64,000 nt of DNA from JALHST01 sp038316335 (GCA_038316335.1 JBBQAM010000012.1:20015-84014), one strand, 5' to 3'; numbered from the stretch's first letter, positions 44,263 to 54,428 are shown. Notes: a model not told the origin generated them from the sequence alone. Program-made: numbers and translations.

Positions 44263-45788
44263 ATAGTAACAATTTTATCCTTTTTTTTAAAGACATCCTT
44301 GATACGGTCAATTATGCTTCCAAAACTCATAAGCCCTTTATCAGCGGTTGCCCTTCGTGTCAGGATTACCCCCAAAGGTAACATTATCAAAGTAGATAAC
44401 CATGCACCTAGTATCGGACTGATATTGCCTTCCTTGGCATAATTTCCGGCGAAGACCCCAATGAAATAATAAATCAGGAATAAAATTATGGCGATCACCA
44501 TCGGCAAGCCCAATCCACCTTTTCGAATAATGGCGCCTAATGGTGCCCCTACAAAAAAGAGGATGACACAGGATAGTGCCAATGCATACTTCTTATGCAG
44601 TGATAAGATATGCATTCGGTATATTTTATAACGTCTATCCATTTCTTCCTTTTTTCCTTGTACGGAGGCTAAAATGCTCGAGGCAGAGTTTTTGGCCGTA
44701 GCGACTATCTGAATTTTTTGCCAGTCCTGAAAAAGATCTACCGGGCTTTTTAAAGTATCCATTATTTGGTTGATTTTTACAGGCTTGGTCAAAGAAATGT
44801 CAAGCTTTACGGTATCATGTAAAGGCCTTGATTCTGGAAATTGCGCTGATTTAGGATTCCTTACGGTAGTGGAATCTTCTTGGGGTTCAGGTATAAAGGC
44901 GCCCAATCGGTTGGTGATGTTTTTTGAAAAGGCATTTACAATCCTGATATTGTCCCTTTTCAGTGAATCGATGTCCTTTATCAAACGGGACGCATTTTTC
45001 ATTTTATCGGTATCGATATTGCTGTCCTCTTCAAGGTCTTGTTCCATGGCCGGGATTTCGATGTTCATCCGGTAGATTTCAAAATTGGCCTGGGCAAACG
45101 GATTTTTTCGTTTCGAATCGGCGCTTTTTACGGTAACATCCTCATAATAATGCCCATCCCGCAAAACCAATTGTATTAGTTCGGAGGCTTCACTACTAAT
45201 TAATTCCCCGGTTTTGGCTTTGATGACCGTTTTATTTTCATTGGTGTTATTTTTTTGATGGATGGTAACATTCTCGAGAAAACGATCTTTTTCACCGTAT
45301 TTTCTATCAACTTTTATGCTCATTCCTTCAAAGTCACTAAACACGCCTTCTTCGATAGCTGCTGCTGGTTTTACTTTGGCGATATTACGCCGCAAATTGA
45401 AGAATTTCTGTTGGGAAGCCGGAATCACATTGTTCGCAAAATAAAATGTAACCCCCCCGAGGAAAACGATAAAGACTATAAGACTTCGCATTGCTCGCTG
45501 CAAGGAAATGCCGGATGCCTTCATCGCGGCAAATTCATAGTTTTCCGCAAAAGTACCAAAGGTAAGAATGGAAGAAAGCAATACGGTCAAGGGTATCACC
45601 TTGTCCATGAGCTCAGGAATCAAGTACAACAAAAACTTACCGATTATGGCAATATCCAAGCCTTTACCGGCCATGTCGTCTATAAAAAGCCAAATCGCCT
45701 GGAATATGAAGATGAACATCAATATTACAAACGAGCTAAAAAAGTTGTAGAGAAACCTCGATAAAATATATCGGTCTAAAATCCTCAA
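44259..45788 (-). CDS. LptF/LptG-family permease
   Basis: This 509-residue inner-membrane component is of the YjgP/YjgQ type of lipopolysaccharide transport machinery. It has three N-terminal helices (about residues 12-110, starting MRILDRYILSRFLYNFFSSF), a periplasmic domain of about 250 residues and three C-terminal helices (from about 405, with VGAPLGAIIRKGGLGLPMVI). It would work with LptB and LptC to extract LPS; whether it is the F or G subunit is not decided. The gene is in a leftward operon, 4 nt after lolA, overlapping ribB by 4 nt. Confidence 0.92.
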   Translation of the reverse strand: MRILDRYILSRFLYNFFSSFVILMFIFIFQAIWLFIDDMAGKGLDIAIIGKFLLYLIPELMDKVIPLTVLLSSILTFGTFAENYEFAAMKASGISLQRAMRSLIVFIVFLGGVTFYFANNVIPASQQKFFNLRRNIAKVKPAAAIEEGVFSDFEGMSIKVDRKYGEKDRFLENVTIHQKNNTNENKTVIKAKTGELISSEASELIQLVLRDGHYYEDVTVKSADSKRKNPFAQANFEIYRMNIEIPAMEQDLEEDSNIDTDKMKNASRLIKDIDSLKRDNIRIVNAFSKNITNRLGAFIPEPQEDSTTVRNPKSAQFPESRPLHDTVKLDISLTKPVKINQIMDTLKSPVDLFQDWQKIQIVATAKNSASSILASVQGKKEEMDRRYKIYRMHILSLHKKYALALSCVILFFVGAPLGAIIRKGGLGLPMVIAIILFLIYYFIGVFAGNYAKEGNISPILGAWLSTLIMLPLGVILTRRATADKGLMSFGSIIDRIKDVFKKKDKIVTI

Positions 45789-45792
45789 AATC

Positions 45793-46437
45793 TTAATTTC
45801 TTATGATGTAGTACCCGTCGTCTTTGTACTTGTTCTCATCAAAAGTAAATAAGGTTTTTGATAAAGGCTGATTTGTTTTAAAAGAATTAACGGTAATGGT
45901 CGTGATCGTTCCATTTTTACCGGTGTCGATCAATTTATATATATTCTTTGTCTCGACGTCAATGCCCAGTAAAATCGATCTGATTTCACTATTTGAATCA
46001 ATAGGGGTCAACTTGATAAATTGAATTTTGCGTCCTTGCACATTCTGAAGAATGTCCCATTGGTAATTAAATCCTTTTTTATAAAAGGTGAGCATTTTTG
46101 AAGGGGTAAGGGCGTTTTCATCGTCTGTCTGATCCTCAATGGTAACTTCTTCATTTTCAGGCACGATCGTATAGACTTTTTTACCATCGAATAACTGCTT
46201 TGAACCAAAAAAATTCCCGATGTACTTTTCCCCCTCCATGGTGACATCTCCTCGGGTTTCATTGTTGATACCCGCTTCGCTATTGGTCAAGACATATTTG
46301 AAATCGACCATGATATTCTCATAACTTTTCACCTTGCCATATACTTCATCCAAAAGCTGCTTCGCCTTATCCGAGTTTTGGCCCATGGCACCAGTTGTTA
46401 TGGAAATCAGCATCAAAAGGAGTAATTTTTTCATCAT
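45793..46437 (-). CDS. lolA: LolA-like outer-membrane lipoprotein carrier
   Basis: This 214-residue periplasmic protein has a signal peptide (MKKLLLLMLISITTGAMGQ). Its LolA-type beta-sheet motifs include YENIMVDFKYVLTNSEAGI, GDVTMEGEKYIGNFFGSKQL and the later GIDVETKNIYKLIDTGKNGT. It carries lipoproteins from the inner to the outer membrane. It sits between ftsK and the LptF/G gene, 4 nt from each. Lipoprotein-carrier function is inferred from fold and the envelope-gene setting. Confidence 0.85.
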   Translation of the reverse strand: MMKKLLLLMLISITTGAMGQNSDKAKQLLDEVYGKVKSYENIMVDFKYVLTNSEAGINNETRGDVTMEGEKYIGNFFGSKQLFDGKKVYTIVPENEEVTIEDQTDDENALTPSKMLTFYKKGFNYQWDILQNVQGRKIQFIKLTPIDSNSEIRSILLGIDVETKNIYKLIDTGKNGTITTITVNSFKTNQPLSKTLFTFDENKYKDDGYYIIRN

Positions 46438-46441
46438 GATC

Positions 46442-48820
46442 TTAGTTTTTTTCGTTGTTTAATAAATGTTCGAGGCTATTCAGGTCGGTAATCAAGACCT
46501 GACGTGCCTTACTACCTTCGAAAGGCCCAACAATGCCCGCGGCTTCCAGCTGGTCGATAATCCGACCGGCACGGTTATAGCCCAATTTGAGCTTTCGTTG
46601 TATCAAGGATGCCGAACCTTGCTGTGCAGTAATAATGACTTCGGCCGCCTCCCGAAACAGTGCATCCCTTTCCGATATATCGTAATCAATACTTGTGCCA
46701 GAATCCTCACCGCTATATTCTGGGAGTTCATACGCCTCTGGATAGGCCCGCTGGGATCCAATATACTCGGTTATCTTTGCAATTTCAGGGGTATCTACAA
46801 AGGCACATTGTATTCGCGTTACGTCATTCCCTTGTGTGAATAGCATGTCACCCCTACCAATCAACTGATCGGCACCTTGCGTATCTAAAATGGTCCTGGA
46901 ATCTATTTTTGATGTTACTCGAAAGGCGATACGCGCTGGGAAATTCGCCTTAATAATTCCTGTAATGACATTTACCGATGGACGCTGGGTCGCAATGATC
47001 AAATGAATACCTATGGCCCTTGCCAATTGTGCCAATCGCGCAATAGGCGTCTCTACCTCTTTGCCCGCGGTCATGATAAGATCAGCAAATTCATCGATAA
47101 CCAAAATAATATAGGGTAGAAATCGATGCCCATCATGCGGATTCAACTTTCGCGATTTGAATTTAGTATTGTATTCCTTTATATTCCTGACCATCGCCAA
47201 TTTGAGTAGCTCATAACGGTTATCCATTTCGATACATAAGGAATTCAATGTATTGATTACCTTATTGTTGTCTGTAATGATGGCATCTTCGACGTCGGGC
47301 AATTTAGCCAGGAAGTGGCGCTCGATCTTATTAAAGAGTGTTAGCTCGACCTTTTTGGGATCTACTAAAACAAATTTTACCTCAGCGGGGTGCTTCTTAT
47401 ACAGAAGCGATGTCAAAATAGCATTCAGCCCAACCGATTTACCTTGACCTGTGGCCCCTGCCATAAGTAGATGGGGCATCTTGGCAAGGTCTACCACAAA
47501 GGTTTCGTTGCTAATGGTCTTACCAAACGCAATTGGCAACTGCATTTCGGCATTTTGAAATTTGCTGGAGGCGATAACCGAGCGCATTGAAACCACTGTA
47601 GGGTTTTTATTAGGAACTTCAATACCTATTGTGCCCTTGCCGGGTATCGGGGCAATGATTCTGATGCCCAATGCCGCTAGGGATAAGGCTATATCATCTT
47701 CCAGATTCTTAATTTTGGAAATTCGGATGCCTGCATCGGGAACGATTTCATAGAGTGTTACCGTAGGCCCAATAGTCGCTTTGATCTGTGCAATCCCTAT
47801 TTTGTAATTGCGTAAGGTTTCAACGATCTTATTCTTATTATCCTCGAGCTCTTCTTGATTGATCGTAATTCCACCGGTGACACCATGGGCATCTAATAAA
47901 TCAATCGGAGGAAATTTGTATTTGGCAAGCTCTAGGGTGGGATCGAATTCCCCAAAATCATCGACCAATTTATCGGCAATATTATCTTTTTCTTCTTTTT
48001 CCTCGATAATTCGTTCTACTTCCATAGTCAGGTCTTCCTGACTATCTTCCTCGACTGGGACGGTAACCTCAAAGTCTTCGAGCGCCGAATCTTTTTCAAG
48101 TTTTGGAATATCTTTTTTGTGCGTATATGTATCAATGATCACTGGGGAATCTTCTTCGGCCAAGAGGTCGTTCACCGAGGCATCCACTTTTTTTCCATTT
48201 TTTAATTCAGTGGCAATGGCCGCCGTTTTTTTGTGAAAGAACGCGGAAATCTCATCTGGAGTTACTTTGAACAAGCGAACCAAAATGAAAACCAAGCCGA
48301 AGATGAGTAGTAGAAACACGCCGATTTTTCCGGTATAATCCTGCAAAAAATCATTCATTTCATAGCCAACGGTACCACCCAGCAGCGGCTGCTCAGAGGC
48401 GAAAAAGCCAAGGAAAATCGATATCCATACGATAAAAAGCAACCCCCATATCCATTTCTTTAACAATCCTGGTTTTTTTAAACTTAAAAACATATAAAGG
48501 CCCGTAACAAAGACTAAAAATGGAATGATCAAAGACGCGAGGCCAAATCCTTTATAAAGAAAAAAGTGGCTCACGCTTGCACCAAATTTATTGAGCAGGT
48601 TTTCTGCGGCCTTGTTTCGATCTGCAAATTCGGTCAAGAGGCTCTGATCGTCCTGCCAGGTGAAATAAAAGGAAATGAAGGAAAAGAAAAGTGCTACGCT
48701 GAATAGCATCAGCAAACTACCCAATATAATCTTATTTTGTTTGGAGGGTTTTAATCGTATCTTTTGTTTTGGGGCTGGTGAGCCCTTCGTACTTTTTTTG
48801 ACCGATTTCTTTCTTGCCAT
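46442..48820 (-). CDS. ftsK: FtsK/SpoIIIE DNA translocase
   Basis: This protein (about 792 residues) moves DNA during chromosome segregation and septation. N-terminal basic stretch, then four membrane helices within about residues 25-185, then an acidic linker. The motor has Walker A MAGATGQGKSVGLNAI and Walker B ILVIDEFADLIMT, and a C-terminal winged-helix gamma domain (QGSASLIQRKLKLGYNRAGR, then IDQLEAAGIVGPFEGSK). The start is set at MARKKSVKKS; an in-frame upstream Met would add eight residues. It is followed 4 nt later by lolA. Confidence 0.95.
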   Translation of the reverse strand: MARKKSVKKSTKGSPAPKQKIRLKPSKQNKIILGSLLMLFSVALFFSFISFYFTWQDDQSLLTEFADRNKAAENLLNKFGASVSHFFLYKGFGLASLIIPFLVFVTGLYMFLSLKKPGLLKKWIWGLLFIVWISIFLGFFASEQPLLGGTVGYEMNDFLQDYTGKIGVFLLLIFGLVFILVRLFKVTPDEISAFFHKKTAAIATELKNGKKVDASVNDLLAEEDSPVIIDTYTHKKDIPKLEKDSALEDFEVTVPVEEDSQEDLTMEVERIIEEKEEKDNIADKLVDDFGEFDPTLELAKYKFPPIDLLDAHGVTGGITINQEELEDNKNKIVETLRNYKIGIAQIKATIGPTVTLYEIVPDAGIRISKIKNLEDDIALSLAALGIRIIAPIPGKGTIGIEVPNKNPTVVSMRSVIASSKFQNAEMQLPIAFGKTISNETFVVDLAKMPHLLMAGATGQGKSVGLNAILTSLLYKKHPAEVKFVLVDPKKVELTLFNKIERHFLAKLPDVEDAIITDNNKVINTLNSLCIEMDNRYELLKLAMVRNIKEYNTKFKSRKLNPHDGHRFLPYIILVIDEFADLIMTAGKEVETPIARLAQLARAIGIHLIIATQRPSVNVITGIIKANFPARIAFRVTSKIDSRTILDTQGADQLIGRGDMLFTQGNDVTRIQCAFVDTPEIAKITEYIGSQRAYPEAYELPEYSGEDSGTSIDYDISERDALFREAAEVIITAQQGSASLIQRKLKLGYNRAGRIIDQLEAAGIVGPFEGSKARQVLITDLNSLEHLLNNEKN

Positions 48821-48905
48821 CAACTGCGCTTGTATTACCTGCAAAAATACAAATAACCTTGATTATACGATAGTTTAATTTTTTTACTTAAAAAGGGGTT
48901 GCCCG

Positions 48906-50855
48906 TTACTTTTGATGATTCTGGGCCTTATGGTCGGCACTCAGGTCACCATCGATGATGCGGTTCATGTAATCCTGTTCAAAGCCCCTCGCCATTTGTT
49001 CAATGGCCTTCATTTCCTTCTTTTTCTCTAGAATACGGTTTTTAGAGAGTGCTTTATCATTGATATCATACAGACCCAGGGCCTTCCCATCATCTCCTAA
49101 TGCCCCGATAAGGCTATCTCGCATAAATAATAGGTGCGAACCAGTATGCGTAACTACAAAAGGTCTTTGTAAGGAATCGTTTAGAAGACTTCGCCCCCAA
49201 CTTCGAAATGGCTTATTGTAGCCTGCGATATCCAAAAGTGTGGGATAAATATCGATCTGTTGTGCTAGACTTTTATCAATACCTATATAAGCCCCATTGG
49301 GGTCAAATAAGAGAATAGGAACAGCGAAGCGATTGACGATCTTTCGATATTCATCGTAGTGAATTTGATTGGTGTGGTCGGCGGTGATAAGGAAGACTGT
49401 ATTTTTGTAATAGGGCTGCTTCTCAGCCGCCTCAAAGAATTTTTTAAGGGCAAAATCGGTATACCCGATATTTTTATGCATTTCCAAAGTGCCCTCGGGA
49501 AATTTGCCGTTATACTTTTCTGGAATAATATAGGGGGTATGTGAGGAAACCGTAAAAACGGTTGCCATAAAGGGTTGTTTTTTTTCGGCGAGGACTGAAT
49601 TCACATACCCTAAAAACGGTTCGTCCCAAATTCCCCAGATTCCATCAAAATCTTCGTCGTTATTATATTCTGTCTTCCCGTAATAATGGTCAAACCCAAG
49701 GATGTTGCCAAAGCCCAAAAATCCCATTGAACCATTTGGAGCCCCATGAAAAAAGGAAGTGTCGTATCCCATTTCCTTAAGTCCGGAAACCAAGGATTGC
49801 ACTTTTTGCGTTGCGTAGGGTGATGAAGTATAGGCTGTTTTAAAGGAAGGGATGCCAGCCAATATCGAGGACATTGCATGTATTGATTTGCGACCGTTGG
49901 CATAGGCATTGGTAAAGATTAGGCTATGGCCGGCCAGTGAATCTAGAAAAGGAGCATAGCCCACATAGTTCTTGATCCCGACGTCCTTATTAAAGCTTGC
50001 CAAATATTCCCGACCAAAACTTTCTAGGATAATCAATACAATGTTTGGCTTCCTGGCCAATGCATGTTCGTATTTTTTTATGGGATGAAATGTGTTTTCA
50101 ATCACCGAATTAGGAACCCCCGATAGTTTTTTAAAATCATTATTGTTAAAAGTGCGTATAATACTGAAAGGGGTATTCAACACAATATTTGCGTACTCCG
50201 GGGTGGTGACATGTCTATTGGCATCGATCAGTGTTATGGGCCGTGTACTGTGCTTAAAATCTCCCCGGATTCCGCCAACAGTCAAGGTGGCCGTGATGAG
50301 AAGAACGATTACAGAGCCGATTAAGTAATGCCATTTGTTATCAATATATCGGTCTTTAACCTTATACAGATTGTACAGTTTAATCCAGCCAAAGGCACAA
50401 ATCGCAAATAGCAGAAAAATGTGCCAATAATCGCGAAGAAAATTTGCCAATAACCCCATTTTATTTGATTCGTTTTTGATCGATTCCAAGGAAGCCATCG
50501 AGGCCCTCGTAAAAGTGAAACGGTAGTAGGCAAAATCAATAAAATTGGTGGCATATGCCACGAGGTTGGGGATAAAATAGAAATAAAAAAGTACTTTTTG
50601 GTATCTGCGGGTCGTATTGATAAAAAGCGGGAGCGTACTGAACAAGATAAATAAAAGGTTGGTATATAAAATTGCCGTACTATCGAAACTCAAGCCCCAA
50701 AAGCACATCTTTATAAAATCTACAACAGATTCGACCGCTAAAAGATCTTGGTTGTAAACAAAGAAAAGCACCCTTGCTACAAAGTAAAAAAGATAGGCCA
50801 GAACGAGCCGATATAAAAAAATCTTATATTCCTGTATGCGCAAGTACTTCTGCAT
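48906..50855 (-). CDS. LTA-synthase/sulfatase-family membrane transferase
   Basis: This 649-residue protein has five N-terminal membrane helices (about residues 10-205) and a large sulfatase/alkaline-phosphatase-fold domain. Metal and nucleophile motifs of the LTA synthase-like group are visible: VLIILESFGREYLA, NGRKSIHAMSSILAG (nucleophile Ser or Thr region) and FLITADHTN. In Gram-negative bacteria such proteins transfer phosphoglycerol or phosphoethanolamine groups to envelope glycans or lipids. It lies between dgkA and ftsK on the same strand. A link with DgkA, which recycles diacylglycerol released by phosphoglycerol transfer, is plausible but inferred. Confidence 0.85.
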   Translation of the reverse strand: MQKYLRIQEYKIFLYRLVLAYLFYFVARVLFFVYNQDLLAVESVVDFIKMCFWGLSFDSTAILYTNLLFILFSTLPLFINTTRRYQKVLFYFYFIPNLVAYATNFIDFAYYRFTFTRASMASLESIKNESNKMGLLANFLRDYWHIFLLFAICAFGWIKLYNLYKVKDRYIDNKWHYLIGSVIVLLITATLTVGGIRGDFKHSTRPITLIDANRHVTTPEYANIVLNTPFSIIRTFNNNDFKKLSGVPNSVIENTFHPIKKYEHALARKPNIVLIILESFGREYLASFNKDVGIKNYVGYAPFLDSLAGHSLIFTNAYANGRKSIHAMSSILAGIPSFKTAYTSSPYATQKVQSLVSGLKEMGYDTSFFHGAPNGSMGFLGFGNILGFDHYYGKTEYNNDEDFDGIWGIWDEPFLGYVNSVLAEKKQPFMATVFTVSSHTPYIIPEKYNGKFPEGTLEMHKNIGYTDFALKKFFEAAEKQPYYKNTVFLITADHTNQIHYDEYRKIVNRFAVPILLFDPNGAYIGIDKSLAQQIDIYPTLLDIAGYNKPFRSWGRSLLNDSLQRPFVVTHTGSHLLFMRDSLIGALGDDGKALGLYDINDKALSKNRILEKKKEMKAIEQMARGFEQDYMNRIIDGDLSADHKAQNHQK

Positions 50856-50930
50856 GCTGCGAAATTTTTTTGCCCAATTTCAGGCCTTTTGTATAGTGTC
50901 TGTACGGCACAATATGGCAGGGTCGACCGT

Positions 50931-51296
50931 TTAGAATATTTTCGGCAAATAGATAATAAGTCCGATGATGATGGCCCCGATCGATACGAACATGACCGCC
51001 CCAGCGGAAATGTCTTTTATAAAACCAATTTTCTTATCAAATTCAGGATGTATGAAATCGGCGGTCTTTTCAACTGCCGTATTCATACCTTCGGTACCAA
51101 GAACTACCGAAATTGCCAATATCTGGAGGATCCATTCGGTACTCGAAATTTTAAAATAAAAACCCATTACGGTTATGAGCACCATGATCGAAACTTGAAC
51201 CTGAATACTGGCCTCTGTTCTTATTAATAATAAAGCACCACGAAATGCAAAACCTACAGATTTCACCCTATTCTTTACAAATGATTCCTCAGGCAT
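50931..51296 (-). CDS. dgkA: Diacylglycerol kinase family protein
   Basis: This 121-residue small membrane enzyme has three helices. The family motif lies at residues 68-101: LGTEGMNTAVEKTADFI, then KIGFIKDISAGAV. Family members phosphorylate diacylglycerol or undecaprenol at the inner membrane. The start overlaps the end of tpx by 8 bases, so the two are coupled. It is followed downstream by an LTA-synthase-like transferase that may release diacylglycerol. Confidence 0.92.
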   Translation of the reverse strand: MPEESFVKNRVKSVGFAFRGALLLIRTEASIQVQVSIMVLITVMGFYFKISSTEWILQILAISVVLGTEGMNTAVEKTADFIHPEFDKKIGFIKDISAGAVMFVSIGAIIIGLIIYLPKIF

Positions 51297-51795
51297 CCTT
51301 CAGGGCTTTTTTAGCAGCTTCATAATCAGGCTCGTTCGCGGTTTCAGTGACTTGTTCGGTGTAGATGACCTTACCAGACTTGTCAATGATTACTATGGCA
51401 CGCGAATGTAATCCCATAAAAGGGCCATCTATAAACTCGACACCATAGGCTTTTCCGAAATTGCCATAGCGAAAATCTGAGAGGACCTTTACATTTTGAA
51501 TTCCTTCAGCACCACAAAACCTTTTTTGGGCAAATGGCAGATCTTTGGAAATACATAGTACCGTTGTGTCTTTTAAGTTCGAAGCTTCCTTGTTGAACTT
51601 GCGTACCGATGTTGCACAGGTGCTGGTATCAATGCTCGGGAAAATATTCAACAACAGCATTTGATCACTAAATGCAGACAAATCAACATCTGACAAATCA
51701 ACTTGTGTCAATTTAAAATCCGGGGCCTTGCTTCCTACCTGGGGCAAATTTCCGATTGTATTAATGGTATTTCCTTTGAGCGTTACTGTTGCCAT
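51289..51795 (-). CDS. tpx: Thiol peroxidase (Tpx)
   Basis: This 168-residue atypical 2-Cys peroxiredoxin of the Tpx type reduces peroxides with thioredoxin. The peroxidatic Cys lies in FPSIDTSTCATSVRKFNKEA (about residue 60) and the resolving Cys in KRFCGAEGIQNVKVLSD (about residue 94). Length matches the family. First gene of the leftward run tpx-dgkA-(LTA-like)-ftsK. Confidence 0.95.
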   Translation of the reverse strand: MATVTLKGNTINTIGNLPQVGSKAPDFKLTQVDLSDVDLSAFSDQMLLLNIFPSIDTSTCATSVRKFNKEASNLKDTTVLCISKDLPFAQKRFCGAEGIQNVKVLSDFRYGNFGKAYGVEFIDGPFMGLHSRAIVIIDKSGKVIYTEQVTETANEPDYEAAKKALKDA

Positions 51796-51930
51796 AGAGC
51801 ACTGTCTAAAATTCGGGGCGAAATTATAAAATATTACGTGATAACTAAAGCATTACGCAAAAAATACACGAACTGTCAAAGGAAAGTAGGCCCTTCCCCC
51901 GTTGATTCCTTTAAATGCCGGTAGCTGTCA

Positions 51931-52449
51931 TTAAAGTTTTTCCCGCTTGAGCGAGTCAACTGCCTTAGGGATTAAAACTGATGGGCGCCTTCGTTCGAGG
52001 AACAGATTTTGAAGTGAATCCATTTGTTTCATTAGGTCTTGGATTTCGGGCATATTTCCCTGAAAATGATTTATAAGTAAATCATCGTCATCAAAGCCAC
52101 CGTTGAAAAATCGATTCATAAAAAGCGAGTCATTTTGGGACAACCCAGAAAATTCTTCCCCGGACATTGAAAAATCCTTTCCAAAGAACGTACCGAACCG
52201 TTTGGTGATACTATCGATTTGATCTGGGGAAATACTGCGAGGATTATCTGTAGAAGACCATGAATAAATCGAGTCATAACGGGTCAGATTCCCATTTTCG
52301 TCAACTTCCTTATTCACCTGCCATGAGCCTTTCGGTTCTGTTTTTGCAGATTTTCCTGGTTCTTTTGCCAGATCTGTTTTGTTTTTTTCCTGGGCACTGC
52401 AACTGGCGGCTAAAACAGCCACCAAGAAAAGTAAAGCATATTTTTTCAT
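51931..52449 (-). CDS. Hypothetical lipoprotein
   Basis: This 172-residue protein has a lipoprotein signal (KKYALLFLVAVLAASC, lipidated Cys17). The mature part is polar and Asp/Ser-rich, with a central FGTFFGKDFSMSGEEFSGLS and a helical C-terminus (MDSLQNLFLERRRPS). No known domain is recognised. It probably sits at the outer membrane. It is separated from tpx by 135 nt on the same strand. Confidence 0.78.
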   Translation of the reverse strand: MKKYALLFLVAVLAASCSAQEKNKTDLAKEPGKSAKTEPKGSWQVNKEVDENGNLTRYDSIYSWSSTDNPRSISPDQIDSITKRFGTFFGKDFSMSGEEFSGLSQNDSLFMNRFFNGGFDDDDLLINHFQGNMPEIQDLMKQMDSLQNLFLERRRPSVLIPKAVDSLKREKL

Positions 52450-52584
52450 GATGATACATTTTAAAAGTCAATTCTCAAGCATCAAAATAAATGCCGATCA
52501 ACTTGATTGTATCGAAATGTCAGGTTAAAAATTGTTAAAACTAGGTAGTCGTGGTATGCTACACAAAAACTAGGGGGATCTGAA

Positions 52585-54093
52585 TCAGGGCGTATTGGCG
52601 CTTACTGCGGTTTTGGATGTTGCAAGTTGTTTGATCTTAATGTGCAGTGCCGCAAAGATTAAGGTCATAATCGGACTCAACCAATTAAATATGGCATACA
52701 TAAAATATTGTCCGACGCCCACACCAAGAACGCCACTGTGATAGGCCCCACAGGTATTCCATGGAATAAGTACCGAAGTTACGGTCCCTGAGTCCTCCAA
52801 AGTCCGGCTGAGGTTCTCAGGTGCCAGGCCTCTGTCTTTATAGGCCTTGGCAAACATTTTCCCGGGAACTACGATAGCAAGATATTGATCTGAAGCGGTG
52901 ACGTTCAAGGCCAAACAGCTAGTCACCGTAGTCGCGAAAAGACCGAAGGTGGTCTTCGCTAAGCTCAACAGCGATTTCGTGATCCTCGATAGGGCTCCGA
53001 TACCATCCATAATGCCCCCAAAGACCATGGCACAGATAATCAACCAAATCGTACCAAGCATCCCTGACATGCCTTTAGATGAAAAAAGATCATTTAATGC
53101 GGCATTATCCGTGGCAATTGACGTGCTTACCGTGATAGAATTCATAATTCCTTTATAGGCCGATTCAAATGTCAAGTTTTCAGCACCACCGACAGTTGCC
53201 ACGATTCCTGGTTGAAAAATAAGCGCAAAAACCCCTCCCAAGAGCGTACCGATCAAGAGGGCCAACAAGGGAGGTGTTTTTTTTAGAATCAATAGTATTA
53301 CGACTACAGGAACAATAAACAACCAGCCGTTTATATTGAAAGTGGCATCCATTGAATTAAGCAGATCTTTGGTATTCACGGTCCCGGATGCATCTAAGGT
53401 GAAACCTAGGATAATGAAAAACAGCAGGGTAATCGTGTAGGTGGGTATTGTAGTTATCGTCATGTAGCGAATATGACTGAAAAGATCGCCCCCTGCCATG
53501 GCCGGTGCAAGGTTGGTCGTATCACTCATAGGAGATAGTTTATCGCCGAAATAAGCCCCTGAAAGTACAGCTCCGGCAGTCATTCCTAGGGAAACTCCCA
53601 AGGCGTCGCCAATTCCGATCAAGGCAATACCCACAGTCGCAGAAGTCGTCCAAGAACTTCCGGTGGCAATAGAGATTATTGAACAAATGATTACGGTCGC
53701 CACTAGAAATATCGTCGGATTCAAGATCTGTAATCCATAATAGATCATTGAGGGAATGATACCACTGATAAGCCAGGTGCCTGATAGTGCGCCCACCATC
53801 AGTAAAATCAGTAATGCGCCAGTTGTAGACCGAACGTTCTCGGCTACCTCCGTTAACATCTGCTCGTAAGACACTTTATTGAAAACTCCCACTATGGCCG
53901 CGGCTGCACCTCCTAACAAAAGGATGAACTGATTAGATCCATTTAGGGCATTATCCCCAAATACGAATACATTATACGCAAGCATACAGACCAAAATGAG
54001 CACAGGCAACAAGGCTTCCCAGATATTGAGCTCTGTATTTTCAACGATGTTCTCCTCTTGTGGTTCAATGGGGTGTATGTCTTGGCTTTTCAT
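52585..54093 (-). CDS. nhaC: NhaC-family Na+/H+ antiporter
   Basis: This 502-residue protein has about 12 membrane helices and conserved stretches typical of NhaC (SIATGSSWTTSATVGIALIG, GAYFGDKLSPMSDTTNLAPA, LEDSGTVTSVLIPWNTCGAY). It would exchange Na+ for H+ at the inner membrane, fitting a marine lifestyle. A 55-codon ORF on the same strand ends 25 nt upstream of its start and may be cotranscribed. Confidence 0.92.
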   Translation of the reverse strand: MKSQDIHPIEPQEENIVENTELNIWEALLPVLILVCMLAYNVFVFGDNALNGSNQFILLLGGAAAAIVGVFNKVSYEQMLTEVAENVRSTTGALLILLMVGALSGTWLISGIIPSMIYYGLQILNPTIFLVATVIICSIISIATGSSWTTSATVGIALIGIGDALGVSLGMTAGAVLSGAYFGDKLSPMSDTTNLAPAMAGGDLFSHIRYMTITTIPTYTITLLFFIILGFTLDASGTVNTKDLLNSMDATFNINGWLFIVPVVVILLILKKTPPLLALLIGTLLGGVFALIFQPGIVATVGGAENLTFESAYKGIMNSITVSTSIATDNAALNDLFSSKGMSGMLGTIWLIICAMVFGGIMDGIGALSRITKSLLSLAKTTFGLFATTVTSCLALNVTASDQYLAIVVPGKMFAKAYKDRGLAPENLSRTLEDSGTVTSVLIPWNTCGAYHSGVLGVGVGQYFMYAIFNWLSPIMTLIFAALHIKIKQLATSKTAVSANTP

Positions 54094-54118
54094 AAATTCA
54101 ATCGGTTATGCTGTAATA

Positions 54119-54286
54119 TTACAATTTTGGAAAATGCCCTGCAAATTGAAAAAATTCAAGCGAATCTATTCGAGCCCCTAAAATTCCTTTATCTTCAAAT
54201 AAATTGAAATACTCAAACGGGCCTAATTTATTCTCACCTAGCCATTGGGTGTAATTATCCAAATTCGTATTTACCATCTTTTTCAT
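54119..54286 (-). CDS. Small 55-aa hypothetical protein upstream of nhaC
   Basis: This short leftward ORF (55 residues plus stop) begins MKKMVNTNLDNYTQWLGENK and has a balanced, protein-like composition with GPFEYFNLFEDKGILGARID and a hydrophobic C-terminus (LEFFQFAGHFPKL). It has no signal peptide. It ends 25 nt before the nhaC start on the same strand. No family is recognised; it fills an otherwise empty 375-nt spacer. Evidence is only length, composition and position, so it stays tentative. Confidence 0.45.
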   Translation of the reverse strand: MKKMVNTNLDNYTQWLGENKLGPFEYFNLFEDKGILGARIDSLEFFQFAGHFPKL

Positions 54287-54397
54287 GAAAGCTCAGTTAA
54301 AATCTATTTCCGCGAATTTTTATAACTAGGTGAAGGAGTTGACTAAAATAAGAGTAGCACTGTTAGCGGGTACGGTAGCTCCCTAAAATAATTATGC

Positions 54398-54428
54398 CTT
54401 GTTGAACAGTAAAACATTCGTACTTTTG
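54398..54428 (+). promoter_or_regulatory. Candidate promoter of the dihydrolipoyl dehydrogenase gene
   Basis: A -33 CTTG (54398-54401, 3/4 match), a 19-nt spacer and a perfect -7 TACTTTTG (54421-54428) fit the Bacteroidota consensus, with a leader of about 35 nt before the ATG at 54470. Confidence 0.55.
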
